Source: Notamacropus eugenii (taxonomy: Eukaryota; Chordata; Mammalia; Diprotodontia; Macropodidae). Taken from it: 64,000 nt of DNA. Shown here piece after piece: positions 31,200-42,824 of this stretch; the stretch's first letter is position 1, and every line of letters begins with the position of its first letter. A model generated the notes under the pieces. It was not told the origin of the DNA and did not search any database. It worked only from the letters and a program-made list of their open reading frames with translations. The DNA is taken from the NCBI RefSeq assembly GCF_028372415.1, contig NC_092873.1, forward strand, positions 354,516,660-354,580,659, read 5' to 3'. The position numbers and the translations under genes were made by a program.

Positions 31200-31515
31200 G
31201 TGTTGCGCGTTCATCCTTCGTTGCCGAAGAAGATCAGGCCATCATAGAAATGATGGCATGACTTGCACTTGGCTTTGTTTTGAGTGAGGGAGGGCTGTGC
31301 AGGTCACCAGCCTCACTTCTCCAGAGCCATCTGAATCCAGTGACCAGATAGTCATCAGGATGACTGGAGATGACCCAGGATGAGGCAGTTGGAGTTAAGT
31401 GACTTGCCCAAGGTCACACAGCTAGTGAGTGTCAAGTGTCTGAGGTGAGATTTGAACTCAGGTCCTCCTGACTCCTGCACTGGTGCTCTATCTACTGCAC
31501 CACCTAGCTGCCCCA
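31200..31515 (-). repeat. Complete RTE-tailed CORE-SINE, antisense
   Basis: Read on the minus strand it starts with a tRNA-like head (GGGGCAGCTAGGTGGTGCAG, GAGTTCAAATCTC) and continues with the CORE (CTAGCTGTGTGACCTTGGGC). At 'tcctgggtcatctccagtc' it joins the RTE-like tail, which ends near 31205. This copy shows that the tail family at 22643, 35515, 49955 and 54200 belongs to a tRNA-CORE-RTE SINE. Confidence 0.85.
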
Positions 31516-31784
31516 AAAACTAAAGAAATAGAAATTAACAAAAAGATGAAATAAAAATGTATAGTACTATTTCTGAGCTCTTCCCTTGCAACTTGCATTC
31601 ACGTTTTCAGATTGGATCTCCAGGAGGTGATTACTTCTGGGTTTTAGTGGTAACTCTATGAGACTGTACTTCTAACACTAAAGCTCATGAACCCCCACCA
31701 GTGTGCTTCCTGGTCGGTAGTTCTTGGCAAAGGCATTTACTAAGACTATTATAATAATAACTTTATTTAATAATAACTTTATTT

Positions 31785-31912
31785 TTGTGGAGAGATAATT
31801 GGGTTAAGGGATTTGCCCAGGGTCACACAACTAGTTAGTGTCAAGGGTCTGAGGTAGGATTTGAAACTCAAGGCTAGTGCTCTATCCAGTGCACCACCTA
31901 GCTGCCCCATAA
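31785..31912 (-). repeat. CORE-SINE head and CORE, antisense
   Basis: 'ttgcccagggtcacacaact', 'gtctgaggtaggatttgaaa', 'gctctatccagtgcaccacc' and 'tagctgcccc'. It stops after the CORE without the RTE-like tail. Confidence 0.85.
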
Positions 31913-32294
31913 CTTTCATTAAAAAAAAAAAAGATAATATAATAACAGTGGGTACAAAATCACTCTCCATAAATCTGGAGCACATTTTCTGACAAACATA
32001 CACAGTGTCCATGGGTATAGTAGGCTCAGAGGTAAAGTAGAATGGTAATGAGTTCCACATATAGGATTCAAGTATGACAAAATCAGCTTACAAGAATGAA
32101 CCTTCAGGGTCTAGAAGTCCTTTTTCTCCTTGTAAAATCCTCCTGCAGTTCCTCTTGTGTGCAGCATCTTGTTCAGCTGGGCTCCTAGGACAATAGAAAG
32201 ACCTTCCCCATAACTGATTCTTGATGGTCAAGGTTGGCTCTTTGAAAAAGCTGCATTCTTACATGGGTGATTGAGTTGGAGCCAGGAACACCTA

Positions 32295-32630
32295 ACTCTC
32301 CCCCAGTGCCTGGCACAATACTCTGCACATAATAAACACAATAAAATCTTGTTTAATTGAATTATTACACTGATTACAATCTAGCTTGATCAGATATAGA
32401 GCAATAAGATTCACACAAAATAATAACAAAATTTGACTGAATAATTTTTTAAAGCCAGTCTTGTAAAAAGAAGGCTGACTTGAGAGTCAAGAAGACCTGA
32501 GGTCTAATTCTACTTCTGACTTACACTGACTAGGTGACTTAGGCAAGTCACTAAACCTCTAAGTACTCCAGGCAACTTCTTTATGACTAAAAGTTACAGA
32601 AGATTTGATGATTTGCATTTGTGAAGGAAA
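32295..32630 (+). repeat. L2 terminus followed by MIR, both sense
   Basis: 32300-32362: 'cagtgcctggcacaatactc', 'tgcacataataaacac'. 32455-32630: diverged MIR with 'ggctgacttgagagtcaaga', 'gtgacttaggcaagtcacta'. Confidence 0.6.
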
Positions 32631-32669
32631 TTTTCTATACCAAAGAAATCATATTAAAATCTGAATTGT

Positions 32670-33265
32670 TGGGGGGGGGGGCAAACTCCTGTTTGCCTTA
32701 TTTCTTATAGTTCCTCAAGCTCCACAACAGCAAGGTTTAAAAGGGATCACTGTTGTTAGGCTACTTGGATTCCTAGGACATCTTTCCAAGATAAATCGAG
32801 AAATTGTACACCAAACACCCTTGAAGACAGTCTCAGAATTTTGTTTGTAACCTAAGAACTTCCCATGTTCTAATTTGTATTTTAGGTATGTATATAGTCT
32901 TACTTATAAGAAAAATGATTATTAATAAACAATGAGTTGGGGAGATTCAGATTTTCCCCCTTTTTCTTTTATCATTTCAAGACTTCAGTCTCTGAAATTT
33001 GAGCTAACCTTCTCTATTCCAGACCCCATCCAAATGGGGCAGTCATCCTATTCTACTCAGGTTTGGGTGGGGATAAATTCTTTGAATAGATTGCTCAAGG
33101 CTGGGGCTACCTTAGAAGTAGATGACATAATCAAAGTTCAGCTCCTCATTGTAACATTCATTCTCTCATTAATTATTAATCAATCAGGGCTGATTGCCAT
33201 CCATTGGAACACCTACTCTTCAAACGGTGTAAAAACTGTGAGCCCAAAGCCATAATCGCCCTTAG
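32670..33265 (+). other. Unassigned interval, possibly an LTR remnant
   Basis: It begins after a G12 run. The 107-codon frame (32932-33255) has no recognised domain. AT-rich sequence followed by CCATCCATTGGAACACC and 'gtaaaaactgtgagcccaaa' would suit an LTR U3/R part, but no polyadenylation signal or PBS confirms it. Confidence 0.3.
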
Positions 33266-33599
33266 TCTAACAGAGAGAGAAACAAATGACTATCCTTTTA
33301 TTAAAGTGCTTGTATTATTAACAAAATGATTAATCACCCAGAAATTATATCTCTTGAACCATTTTTTATTTGAAATTTCCTTTATTCTGTAAACATCTGT
33401 GTTTAAAATAGATGAGTCCCTGCTCAGGGTTCATACAATGAACCCCAGACCCAGGATAGCAACATTCACAATTCGCAGAGACAGACGGGAGCTCAGAAGC
33501 CAGTGCAGTTTCTGGAGCAAGGCTGTGAACAATCTCTTGCATCTTTTTAAGTGTCACACTTACTTTGCTATTTTATAAGTTCTCTGAAGTCAGGAAATT

Positions 33600-33680
33600 A
33601 TGTATCTAATAATGATAATAGTAATACAAATACACATTATATAGTTCTTTACAGTTTACAAATATATACTTTTCTTTATA

Positions 33681-33711
<31 letters not shown>

Positions 33712-34020
33712 CATATCATTCATTATAAAGTGATGCTTCATATAAATGATATCCTTTTACCCTCACAATAATCCTGTGAGTTAGGTAGGGCAAGGACCTT
33801 ATGCAAGTAATTTAATCTCTCTAGGCTTCAATTTCCACATCTGTAAAATGATGAATTTGTTGAGCTTTGAAGTCCTTCTCACTCATAAATATGTGCAACT
33901 TATGATCCCCATTTTATAAATGAGAAAACCTAGGTACAGAGATATGAGGTGATTTGTCCAAGGCCAGCCTCCTGACTCTCATCCTCTTTCTGCACCCTGT
34001 ACATAACACCTTGAACAGTA
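33600..34020. repeat. MIR fragments with TA microsatellite
   Basis: 33600-33780 is an antisense MIR ('ttatatagttctttacagtt', 'ctcacaataatcctgtgagt') in which an alternating TA tract (about 33677-33712) has grown. 33775-33880 is a sense MIR piece and 33895-34020 another antisense one ('attttataaatgagaaaacc'). Confidence 0.65.
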
Positions 34021-34589
34021 TACTCAAGAAGTGTTGAAACTTGAGACAGATGAAGACAATTTCTAAAATGGAATATGAGATAATCTCCTGTAAGAAATAT
34101 TTGCACAAGCTGAATAGTAAGGAGACTATAATAAATTTGGAAAGTCAACAAAAAAGAATTAATTCAAAAAAGTAAAACTAACAATAACCCTCTTCCCCTC
34201 CAAAAAAAAAAGACAAAGAGAAGCAAAACCAACTTTTCCTCCCCAAAGGGGAATCCAAAAACAAGCCCCCAAGATGTGCATGTGGAGTTTCTAGCAGGGG
34301 TTTTTTCTGAGCTATTCTGGCTCACTCCATGCTGGGAAAAATAGCCTAGAATGACTAAAAAAGAAAAATCTAAGTACCTCGGTTAAACTATGCTAATTTA
34401 GTCCGTGCTAAGGCAAGTCATTTAGTTCCCTTTAAATCAATTAGTTGCAGATCAGCTTTCCTGACAGTGAGGGTAGGTAGTGTAGTTTAAAAAAAAAAAA
34501 ATCAAGTGAATACTAATGATAACCTTAATAAGCAGTATTAATCCATGTGTCCAATAGCACTAGTGGCAACAGGAATATAAAACATTTAT

Positions 34590-34715
34590 ATGGTAATAAT
34601 AATAATAAGAGCTGTCATTTATATACCACTTGAGGGTTGCAAAGTGCTTTGTACATGCATTAGCTCATTTAGCTCTCTCACAGTTGGGGCTGGGAGATAG
34701 GTGCTGTTATTATTA
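34590..34715 (-). repeat. MIR 3' part, antisense
   Basis: 'taataataataataagagct', 'ttgcaaagtgctttgtacat', 'gataggtgctgttattatta'. Confidence 0.7.
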
Positions 34716-35514
34716 AGTACAAAGGCTGATGGCAGGTCCTGGAAATTGTGTTTTCCAAACTCATTTGGGACTCTTTTGCATTCCTGGAACATAAAGATGA
34801 ATTCTTTTCTTATTTAGCTAATTATGCTAAGAGAAAAGTTATAGAGTCCTTCAGTCCTTTCAGTAGTCTAGAATTTTTTTTTATTTTTAGCAAATGAGCT
34901 TTACTAGCTTTGGTGGGTGGGTAAGAATTTGTCAAATTCTTTTGAAAAATTTTTGGGGGTTGTATGCATATTTTAGCAGCTACAGAAGCATAGCAGTGAC
35001 CAACTGGGGCTGAATGAATGGATTCCATGCCAAAAAGTTAAAAACAAACAAAAAATTACATATCTATCTACCCACAGACCAATGCTAGACAGAACCTGGC
35101 TGACACATTGGATTTTGGTAAATAAACAGAAAAGATATTAAGCAACTATTTTTGAATACTCCTTTCACTAAGGTCAAATGTTTCCAGAAGGTACAACTTT
35201 GGGATAGATTACTTAACTCTGAATGAACCTTTGAGTCACAGAAGCCCCTTTCAAACATGCTGTTGATATGTTCTGAAAAAGTTAATGCTCTACTTTTCGT
35301 GCTTCTTAGTTTAGATGCACTGAAATTTAGAGCTAGAAATAATCTTAGCATCTAAGAAGGACAGTTGGTTAAAATAGGATATATTAGATGGCACTCCCTC
35401 CTTGTTTCCCTCTCTATACATATGCAGGCTCTGTGACAGCATCCCACATGAGCTACTCTCTGGCTGAGCCTAACCATCCAAATCTCATGCATTTGCATTC
35501 TAAGTTGTTTGTCC

Positions 35515-35680
35515 TTTGTTGCCAAAGAAAACCATGACATCAGAGAAATGATGACATGACTTGCACTTGATTTTGTTTTGAATGAGGGAGGGCTGTGCAA
35601 GGTCACCAACCTCACTTCTCCTCCAGAGCCATCTGAATCCAGTGACCAGATATTCATCAGGATGACTGGAGCTGACCCAG
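35515..35680 (-). repeat. RTE-tailed SINE, tail only, antisense
   Basis: Same landmarks as the 31200 copy ('gaaaaccatgacatcagaga', 'atgacatgacttgcacttga', 'gagccatctgaatccagtga', 'gatgactggagctgacccag'). It stops exactly where the 31200 copy would enter its CORE head, and the tRNA-Cys copy starts a few bases later. Confidence 0.85.
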
Positions 35681-35684
35681 GCAT

Positions 35685-35756
35685 GGGGGTATAGCTCAGT
35701 AGTAGAACATTTGACTGCAGATCAAGAAGTTCCTGGTTCAAATCCGTGTGTTCCCT
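35685..35756 (+). tRNA. tRNA-Cys(GCA) pseudogene
   Basis: 72 bases beginning GGGGGTATAGCTCAGTAGTA match eukaryotic tRNA-Cys. The anticodon arm is intact: stem TTTGA/TCAAG and loop CTGCAGA, with GCA at 35717-35719. A-box and B-box (GGTTCAAATCC) promoters are present. Decay: the D stem has a C-A mispair (GCTC/GAAC), the T stem has a C-T mispair and a wobble, and the acceptor stem relies on G-T wobbles (GGGGGTA/TGTTCCC). There is no 3' CCA and no clear T-run terminator directly after it. It is more likely a retrocopy or pseudogene than a working gene. Confidence 0.85.
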
Positions 35757-35934
35757 ATCACCATGCATCCTCTAAGTGCTATCACCAGATAAATCATTCT
35801 TTGGCTTAGATTCAGCAGTGGCCACCCCATGGGATGTATCCTTGTATCCTGGAATCTGAGATCTCCCTAGTCCCTCCTCTCCACCAATTCCCTGTGCAAT
35901 TGAATTTGTTTTTGGTTTTTTTCAAGGAAAAGAA

Positions 35935-36085
35935 GTTTCCTTTTCCTTCCTTCCTCCCTTCCTTTTTTTCTTTCATTCTTTCTTTCCTTCTCTTCCTTCC
36001 TCCCTCCCTTCCTTTCTCTCTCTTTCTCTCTTCCTTCTTTCCTTATTCTTTCTTTCCCCCCCCCCCCTTTTTCTTCTTTTCTTTA
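35935..36085 (+). repeat. TTCC/TTTC microsatellite with C-run
   Basis: Nearly pure pyrimidine, mainly CTTCC and CTTT units, with a C11 run near 36057-36067. The long plus-strand frame across it is a low-complexity reading. Confidence 0.9.
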
Positions 36086-36089
36086 AGCT

Positions 36090-38020
36090 TTTCATTGGAA
36101 AGAATGGGTTCTGGCTTTGCTGCACCACAAGTAACCAAGGAGACCCAGCTGGGCTGGTATCATGCCCATACCCATAAGATGATTTTCACCAGCTTTTGCC
36201 AACGGCTGAGTTGTATCAGCACAATCAATTCTACGTCAAACTGCAGTCCTGCATCTCTTGGGATAGAAGGGGTGGGCTGAGGGTAGAGGGAGAGAGAGAA
36301 TCCGTGTTTTCCATAGGCTAAGTAAGGAGCACTGATTGTCCTTCCCTCTCTCTCCCACACATATCCAGCAGGCTCTCCTCCAGGCCTGAGATGACCTGCT
36401 TTTGCCCACGCTTTCTAACTAAGGGGTCTCTGATAATCCAGAGAGGTGTCAACTACTTGTCAGTCTTCAAGGCTGCTCATGTAGTCAAGGTGAAGCTTAT
36501 CTCCAGAAGCAGTGGGTTCAGGGCAGGTCTCAGGGAACTTACCAGGGTCTTCAGATGGAGGGTCCAGTTGGAACATTTGGTCTCATCTCCAGGCTCCACT
36601 AGGCTCTCTGATCTGCCAAGCCACAACAGTAGCAGCTAGTGGAGGTCATGAGTGATGTGAAGGCAGGGCTAGACATGGGGCATGACATGGGCATGGGCAC
36701 CAGGGCAGGTAACAGTGAAAAGCAGAATTTTCTTTCTGAATTTATTTTTAAAAGTTGATCTAGGTGTGTTTTGCTTGCTGCTTCCCAAGGTACATTTTTC
36801 AGTGCTTGTCTCAGACACCAGAATAGCTAATTATGACTTGGAGTATAATAAATGGTTTCTAATTTGAATGTGACTAGTATTCAAGTCTCAGCTACATTCT
36901 GAACAAATTAAGTTAAAGAGTACAGGGAAACAAATCCCAAACTGTCAAGCCTAGGAAAGGAAACATATTGCTAGAGGAAGTTGTGCAACCTCCTTTAGTA
37001 GTGTTACTCAAGAACAAGACTAGTGTATCCTTTGGCACGAATTAATGAACACAGGTAGCATTACCACCCAAATGGCCCTTGCATGAAGCAGGGAACATTC
37101 CACTGGAGATACGTTTATTTTGCAAATGACAAAGGACTAGGGAGTTTTTGTTGAAGTTTTCATTTGGGACCACAGAATTTAAATTTATTCCCTTGTCAAA
37201 GGACAATGGAACTTGTACAGTCAAAAACAAACCAACTCAAAAAGTAAAAAACAAAAACTGGAGAAACCACTAGAGGTCTCTTACAAGTCAAGAGAATCCT
37301 GTAGTTTAAGAGAATGTGTCTTTTGAGCTAAAACTGCAAAAACAACTTTTATAACTGGAACCATTTTCAAGTATCTGAGATGGCTTTGGCGATATCTAAT
37401 GTCTGATCAATGCAATGAGCAGTCTTGACTCCAGAGAACAAGTCAACTGCCTCTTCACAGAGAGGTGGCAGACTATAGGCATAGGATGGGGCACACTTGC
37501 CCCATGTACAATATGTGGATGTTAACTTACCTGTATTTTGTTATGAGGGAGAAATCTATGGTGGTGGGGAGGTGAGGTGGGGAGGTTAGAGATTAGGAAG
37601 TGATAGCAAGATTTTAAAAAGCATAAATAAAACATTTTAAAAATAGCTTGGGAATGTTTACCCCTTTCCTATGACCTGTCATTTTCTATAAATTAAGCCA
37701 ACCTTCATCTCAGGTGTGTATATACAACAGAATTTTAGCATGTAGTATACAGATGACACTAGGGTTTGCTATATCAGATAATGGCAAGTTAGCTTGAGAG
37801 AGAGCTTTTATAGACAGCTGAGGCCTCCCGGTGGCTATAAGGCTTTTGAGAGTGTTTCCTTGCCTTGTTTTCTCCGATATTTTTAAATATAGTTTTGAAA
37901 TCCTCCTACAAATCTTATTGCTTATTTTTATCCCTAGCATTTCTGGTAAATAGAGCAGTTTCATGATTCTCAATGGAATGAGTACTCTGATCATATTGGA
38001 CTATTAGACCACAGGTTCTA
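36090..38020. other. Unique interval without a supported gene
   Basis: There are moderately GC-balanced, non-repetitive stretches (36100-36660), then AT-rich sequence. Frames of 60-94 codons exist on both strands but lack recognisable motifs. A minus-strand exon cannot be excluded at 36160-36640. Confidence 0.3.
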
Positions 38021-38024
38021 TTTT

Positions 38025-38640
38025 TTTTTTTATTTTATATTTTATTTTTTCCCCAATTACATGTTAAAACAATTTTTAAAACTTTTAAAAAAAGTTTTGA
38101 GTTCCAAATTCTATCACTCTCTCCCTCCTCCCTGAGACAGTGAGCAATCTGATATAGTTTATTCACGTGCAATCATGTAAAACATTTTCATATTAGTCAT
38201 TTTGTAGAAGAACTGAATAAAAAAGAAAGAAGGAAGGAAAGACAGAAAGGAAGGAAAGAAAGAAGGAAGAAAGAAAAAGAAAAAACAGTGTGCTTCAGTC
38301 TATATTCAGAGAGTATCAGTTTTTTCTCTGGAGGTGGATAGTGTGTTTCATCATGAGTCCTTTGGAATTAATTGTCTTGAATCACTGTTGCTGAGAAGAG
38401 CTAAGTCAGTCACAATTCCTCATTGTATACTAGTGCTGTTACTGCATACAACATTCCCCTGGTTCTGCTCATTTCACTCAGCATCAGTTCGTGTAGGTTT
38501 TTCCAGGTTTTTCTGAAGTTATCCTGCTTGTCATTTCTCATAGCACAATAATATTCCATCACAATCATGTACCGCAGCTTGTTTAGTCATCCCTCCCTTG
38601 ATGGGTGTCCCCTCAATGTGTGATTCTTAGTTGGCCGCAC
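38025..38640 (-). mobile_element. L1 3' UTR and ORF2 end, antisense, with GAAA repeat
   Basis: The reversed marsupial L1 end starts at a T-run, then 'cccaattacatgttaaaaca' and 'gttttgagttccaaattcta'. A (GAAA/GAAG)n tract follows at 38222-38290, then 'ctctggaggtggatagtgtg', 'ttcatcatgagtcctttgga', 'gcacaataatattccatcac' and 'gtttagtcatccctcccttg'. Confidence 0.85.
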
Positions 38641-38654
38641 TCTTTAATGCTCTT

Positions 38655-38880
38655 TTGGGCAGCTAGGTGGCACAATGGATAGAGAGCTGGATTTGGAGTC
38701 AGGAAGACTAGAATTCAAATCTAACCTTCAACATTTCTCTTCTGATTGCCTCCATTTCCTCATCTGTAAAATGGGGACAATAATAGCACCTCTCTCCCAG
38801 AGTTGTTGTGAAGATCAAATGAGATGAGAGAGTATGGCAGACCTTGAAGCAATATGTAAATGCTAGCTATTATGATCGTT
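38655..38880 (+). repeat. CORE-SINE/MIR hybrid-type copy, sense
   Basis: Head 'gggcagctaggtggcacaat' and 'agaattcaaatctaacc', CORE 'ctccatttcctcatctgtaa', then a MIR-like 3' part 'gttgttgtgaagatcaaatg' and 'caatatgtaaatgctagcta' rather than the RTE-like tail. Confidence 0.85.
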
Positions 38881-39024
38881 TAGCACACCTGCTTTTGAAA
38901 TAAGATGAACTCATTTGAAACATCTTATTCTCTACCTTGAATTTCATTCAACACCATATTTTCTTTGCATGCAATATTTGACATTAGAAAGCATCAAGAA
39001 ATAAAACACTCAACAAATAGTTCT

Positions 39025-39350
39025 GTAATGTCCTCTCTCCTCTTTGCCTATTAAAATTCTGACGATCAGAATCAGCTTAAATTTGTCTCTTCTGTAAAAG
39101 GTTCCTTGACTACTCCAGCTGAAGCCCATCTTTCCCTACACTGAACAGTGGTATGTATTGTCAGTACTACTCAGTTGGCATTTGTTATGTACTGCCTTGG
39201 ATTTTTTTTTTTAAGTGGAGAGGTCAAATTTCCCCAGTCAGCTCGTAAGGGCAAATGAGAATTCCTGTACTTCTTTGTCTTTTCTAAAAGCATCTACCAT
39301 AGTGCCTTGCACAACACAGGCCTTCAGCGAATATTTTGGGACTGAGTGAT
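39025..39350 (+). repeat. L2 LINE 3' end, sense
   Basis: 'gtaaaaggttccttgactac', 'ctgtacttctttgtcttttc' and 'taccatagtgccttgcacaa', ending in 'ccttcagcgaatatttt'. Confidence 0.65.
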
Positions 39351-40054
39351 TTTTCAAGGATCTAGGATTCAGTAGAGTTGGTTTACCCTTCACCCATATT
39401 GCTAACTTTCCAATCCTTGGCGGATGGGCTATATGAGTCACTTAATTTAGGCAGGCTAGTCCTTGGAGAACAGAGACTCACAGTTTAGTATGGAACCTCT
39501 TTTCAAAACTTTTCCAACTAGATAGGATCTCACAGAGCTTGTGGTTCAATGAGCATAGTCTTGAGAAGCCAGAGTTGCCTTCCCACCACAATGAGGTGCT
39601 AGTGTAGGTTTTCGGTGGTTTGGTTGATACTTCGGTTCTTATGCAGACATCCCTAGCATGAAGATGGGACTCACTTGGATCTCAGGGGTGTCATGTCTCC
39701 AGCAACTCCAAGTACATTTTTCTTCAGTAGGAGTTCAACCCTTATCATAATGTTATAAGGCTGGAGGCCAATTCAGGTCCCTGGGATGAAAGATGAAACT
39801 CAGCTTAAAGAGGAAGAGAGTTATACCAATTGCTTATGGACTACTGTGGTTCCTTTATGTTACTTATCTGATATCTGTTGTTATTTTAAAGTTTTCAGAG
39901 AAAGTAGGAATCCTTTTACTCACATCTGTGGAGATCTGGTCTATATGTTGAGGTTCCCAGAGGAAACTCCAAGTATAGGCAAAGAAATATGAATAAAAGG
40001 GTCAAACTACAAGATTAAACCAGGAGCTTTGGCCATGGTACACTTTAGTAAGAA

Positions 40055-40760
40055 TCAGTCAATCAATCAACAAAGTATTTATTGTTTACTTTCTTATGTG
40101 TCAGGTACTGTAGTAAGCACTAGGGAGACAAACAGAGGCAAAAATAGCCCAAAAGTTGTTAAATGAGATATGCAAATAATTACATACATACAATATAGAT
40201 ACAATGTTATTGGAAGGTAATTTCAGAGACAAGGAACTAGCAATGTATGGGGGTGGAGGGTGGGGAGGAGCTGGGGAAAGGACTAGGAAAGGCTGCTTGC
40301 AGAAGGTGGGACTGGAACTGGATCTTAAAGGAAGCCAGAGGAACCAGGATATAAGGAGGAAGAGCATTCTAGCCATAGAGAGGGGGGAGGTGGGGAGAGG
40401 GACAGTCAGTGAAAAGACAGGAGATAGAATATGGTGTCTGAAAAACAGGAAGAATGCTAGTGACTCTGGATCACAGAGTATATAGAAGAGACTAAAGTAA
40501 AAAGATATTATAAGGGGCCTGCTGGGAAAGGCTTTAACTGCCAATGTGTTTTATATTTGATCGTGGAGGTAATAGGGAGCCACTGGAGTTAACTGAGTAG
40601 AGTGGTCACATGCTCAGATCTTTTGCGTAGGAAAATCACTTAGTAGCTGTCTGGGGATGACTTGGAGTGTGGGGAGAGTTGAGGCAGAGAGACTAATAAG
40701 AAATCTACTGTAATAGATCAGGAGAGAAGAAATAAAGGCCCATATTATGGTGGTATTCCA
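40055..40760 (-). repeat. L2 LINE, antisense
   Basis: 'caacaaagtatttattgttt', 'tgtgtcaggtactgtagtaa', 'ggatcttaaaggaagccaga', 'aataggggagccactggagt'-type sequence and 'tgctcagatcttttgcgtag'. The 147- and 93-codon frames on the two strands are readings of this repeat. Confidence 0.85.
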
Positions 40761-40784
40761 TATTATGGAAGTAGTTGAGAGTTC

Positions 40785-40908
40785 TTTCTTTGCAATCGGG
40801 GTGAACTAATTTGTCCAGGGCCACACAACTAGTAAGTGTCTGAAGCCAGATTTGAACCCTGGTCCAGGGCAAGGGTGTTCCATCTGTTGCACCACCTAAC
40901 TACCCCTC
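40785..40908 (-). repeat. CORE-SINE, antisense
   Basis: 'ccagggccacacaactagta', 'gtgtctgaagccagatttga' and 'ttgcaccacctaactacccc'. Confidence 0.8.
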
Positions 40909-41414
40909 AGAAGTTAATATTTGATATGTGATTCATTTAGTGTAGAGGCTTCTTCCACTGATACCACAATCCGCTGATAGTTTTTTTGGGGGGCATTGCT
41001 GTGGCTAAAAATTTACCCTGGCGTGGCCAGTCTGTTCATAGATCCCTTTAATAGACATCTCTTTAATAGAATTCTTTAATTTGCAAAGATTTAAAGACTG
41101 AGCCAGGATTTTAAGTCTTTCCAGTTGGGCAAGGCCTTCAGGGATTACATTGGTTTTAATGAGTGATACACCCTGGAAAACAGTCCCTCCTCCTCATGCC
41201 CTTAGTACAGAATGGGCTTCTCAGTAAATTGGAAACCTGAACTGTAGAAACTAAACTGGAGGCTTCCATGGCAGCAAGTGAAATCACAGGGTGTGGTCTT
41301 CTGGCCCTGATGAGAATATCTGTATGATTAAAGCAAGGCCATTTTCCCTGGGTTTCCCACATGAGATGGTAGCTGTTAGCATGGGTAGCCTAGAAGGGTG
41401 GATCATTCCTCAAA

Positions 41415-41950
41415 GCAGACTGATTTAATTTTCAGCCTACAGCAATTCCTTATTGCCTGATGGGCTAAGTACAAGCCCCTGAATCAGAGGGCCTTCATAA
41501 TCCAACTCCAACTTGACTCTCCCATCTTACCCTACTCTATTCCTAGTTCTCAAGACTGAGAGGTAGGAAGGACCCTAGAGGTCATCCAATCCAACCCCCT
41601 CATTTTACAGGTAAGGAAACTGAGGCCCAGAGATATTAAGTGGCTTCTCCGAGGGTTACACCTCTGAGCTGAGCTGGGAATTGGACCCAAGTCTACCTGA
41701 TGCCACCTCTAACACACTCCACCACACCAGCTGTCTCTATGTCCCTTTGCACATTCTATTTTCTGGCCACACTGAGCTACTTTGTATTCTGATTTTGCAC
41801 TACTGTCTTCTGCCCCTGTGCTCTGGTTCATATTGTTCTTCATAACTGAAGTAAATTTCTTCTTACTTCTGTCTGTCAAAAGTTTCCCTTCCTATCAAGA
41901 CCTAGTGTGAATTTAGGGCCAACTCTTCTGTGTAGCCTTCTCAGATGCTT
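41415..41950 (+). repeat. L2 LINE, sense, split by MIR
   Basis: 41415-41545 ('gatgggctaagtacaagccc', 'gggccttcataatccaactc') and 41740-41950 ('gtccctttgcacattctatt', 'ccttcctatcaagacctagt', 'gtgtagccttctcagatgct') are consecutive parts of L2. The antisense MIR at 41550-41735 ('ctagaggtcatccaatccaa', 'gaggcccagagatattaagt') separates them. Confidence 0.75.
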
Positions 41951-41954
41951 CTGT

Positions 41955-42275
41955 GGTTGTTCAGTCACTTTTCAGTTGTGGCTGACGCTTTGTGATCCCA
42001 TTTGGGTTTTCTTGGCAAAGATACTGGAGCAGTTTTGCTGTTTCCTTCTCTGGTTCATTTTACAAATGAGGAAACTGAGGCAAACAGGGTTAAGTGACTT
42101 GCCCAGGGTCACACAGTTAGTGGTTTGCCATTTCCTTCTCCAGTTTTTTTTTTTTTAATACAGATGAGGAAATTGACCAGGGTGACACAGCTGGGAAATG
42201 TTTGAGGCTGGATTTGAACTCAGGAAGATTACTCTTCCTGACTCCAAGCCGGGCATTCCATTAGCTATGCCATAC
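41955..42275 (-). repeat. Chimeric MAR1-type SINE pair, antisense
   Basis: The first unit runs from the reversed tail to the CORE ('gtttcttggcaaagatactg'-type sequence, then 'gtcacacagttag' at 42120). There the sequence jumps back to an earlier SINE position, 'tggtttgccatttccttctc', and reads tail-end, CORE ('gtgacacagctgggaaatgt') and head again to 42275. Confidence 0.85.
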
Positions 42276-42419
42276 ACTCCCTATACATATATTTACTTGT
42301 CTAAAAAAGCATATATGTGTGTTGCTGTACTAATTGCCAACCTCATTTCAAAACATATAAAAATGGAGAAACCTTAAAAAGAATAAGCTAAGTATGAAAT
42401 AATATATAATACTGAATAT

Positions 42420-42820
42420 ATGTTCAGTAGGGAGCCCTTAGAATTTGCTGAGTAAGGGAGTGACATGATTGGCCTCAAAGCGCTTTGGCCGCTGTTTTTG
42501 GGAGGGATGGGAGAGGCAAGAGAGTTGAGGAAGAGGTGACAATTAAGAGGTTGTTGCCAGTAGTCCAGGAGAGAGTGGATGAGGACCTGGAGGAAAGTCT
42601 GTGGGTATAGAGAAGGGGATAGAAGCAGAAGGTGTTGTGGAGGTAGAAAGGACAAGATGTCTGGCAGTTAGCTGGATATGTGGGAGCTGAAGAAAACACT
42701 AATGGTGGGAAACAGGGTGACTGAAAGGATGATGGTGCTCTGGAAAGGAACAGGGACATGAAAAAAGAGGGATGAATTTGGGGGAAAGATAATATGGTGA
42801 ATTCTTCATCTGCCATACCT
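42420..42820 (-). repeat. L2 LINE, antisense
   Basis: 'gaatttgctgagtaagggag', 'tgacatgattggcctcaaag', 'gttgttgccagtagtccagg' and 'ggagagtggatgaggacctg'-type order match internal L2. Confidence 0.75.
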
Positions 42821-42824
42821 GTTC

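Noticed and set aside
33660..33720. TA tract as an AT-rich origin or matrix attachment site
   Set aside because: It is a microsatellite grown inside a MIR. Nothing else supports an origin.
35685..35756. Calling the tRNA-Cys a functional gene
   Set aside because: Mispairs in the D and T stems and a wobble-dependent acceptor stem make it a likely pseudogene despite an intact anticodon arm.
35834..36280. 148-codon plus-strand frame
   Set aside because: More than half is a TTCC/TTTC microsatellite. The remainder has no recognised motif.
40101..40544. 147-codon minus-strand frame, hydrophobic
   Set aside because: It lies inside an L2 copy and follows the L2 consensus. The apparent membrane segments come from pyrimidine-rich repeat sequence.
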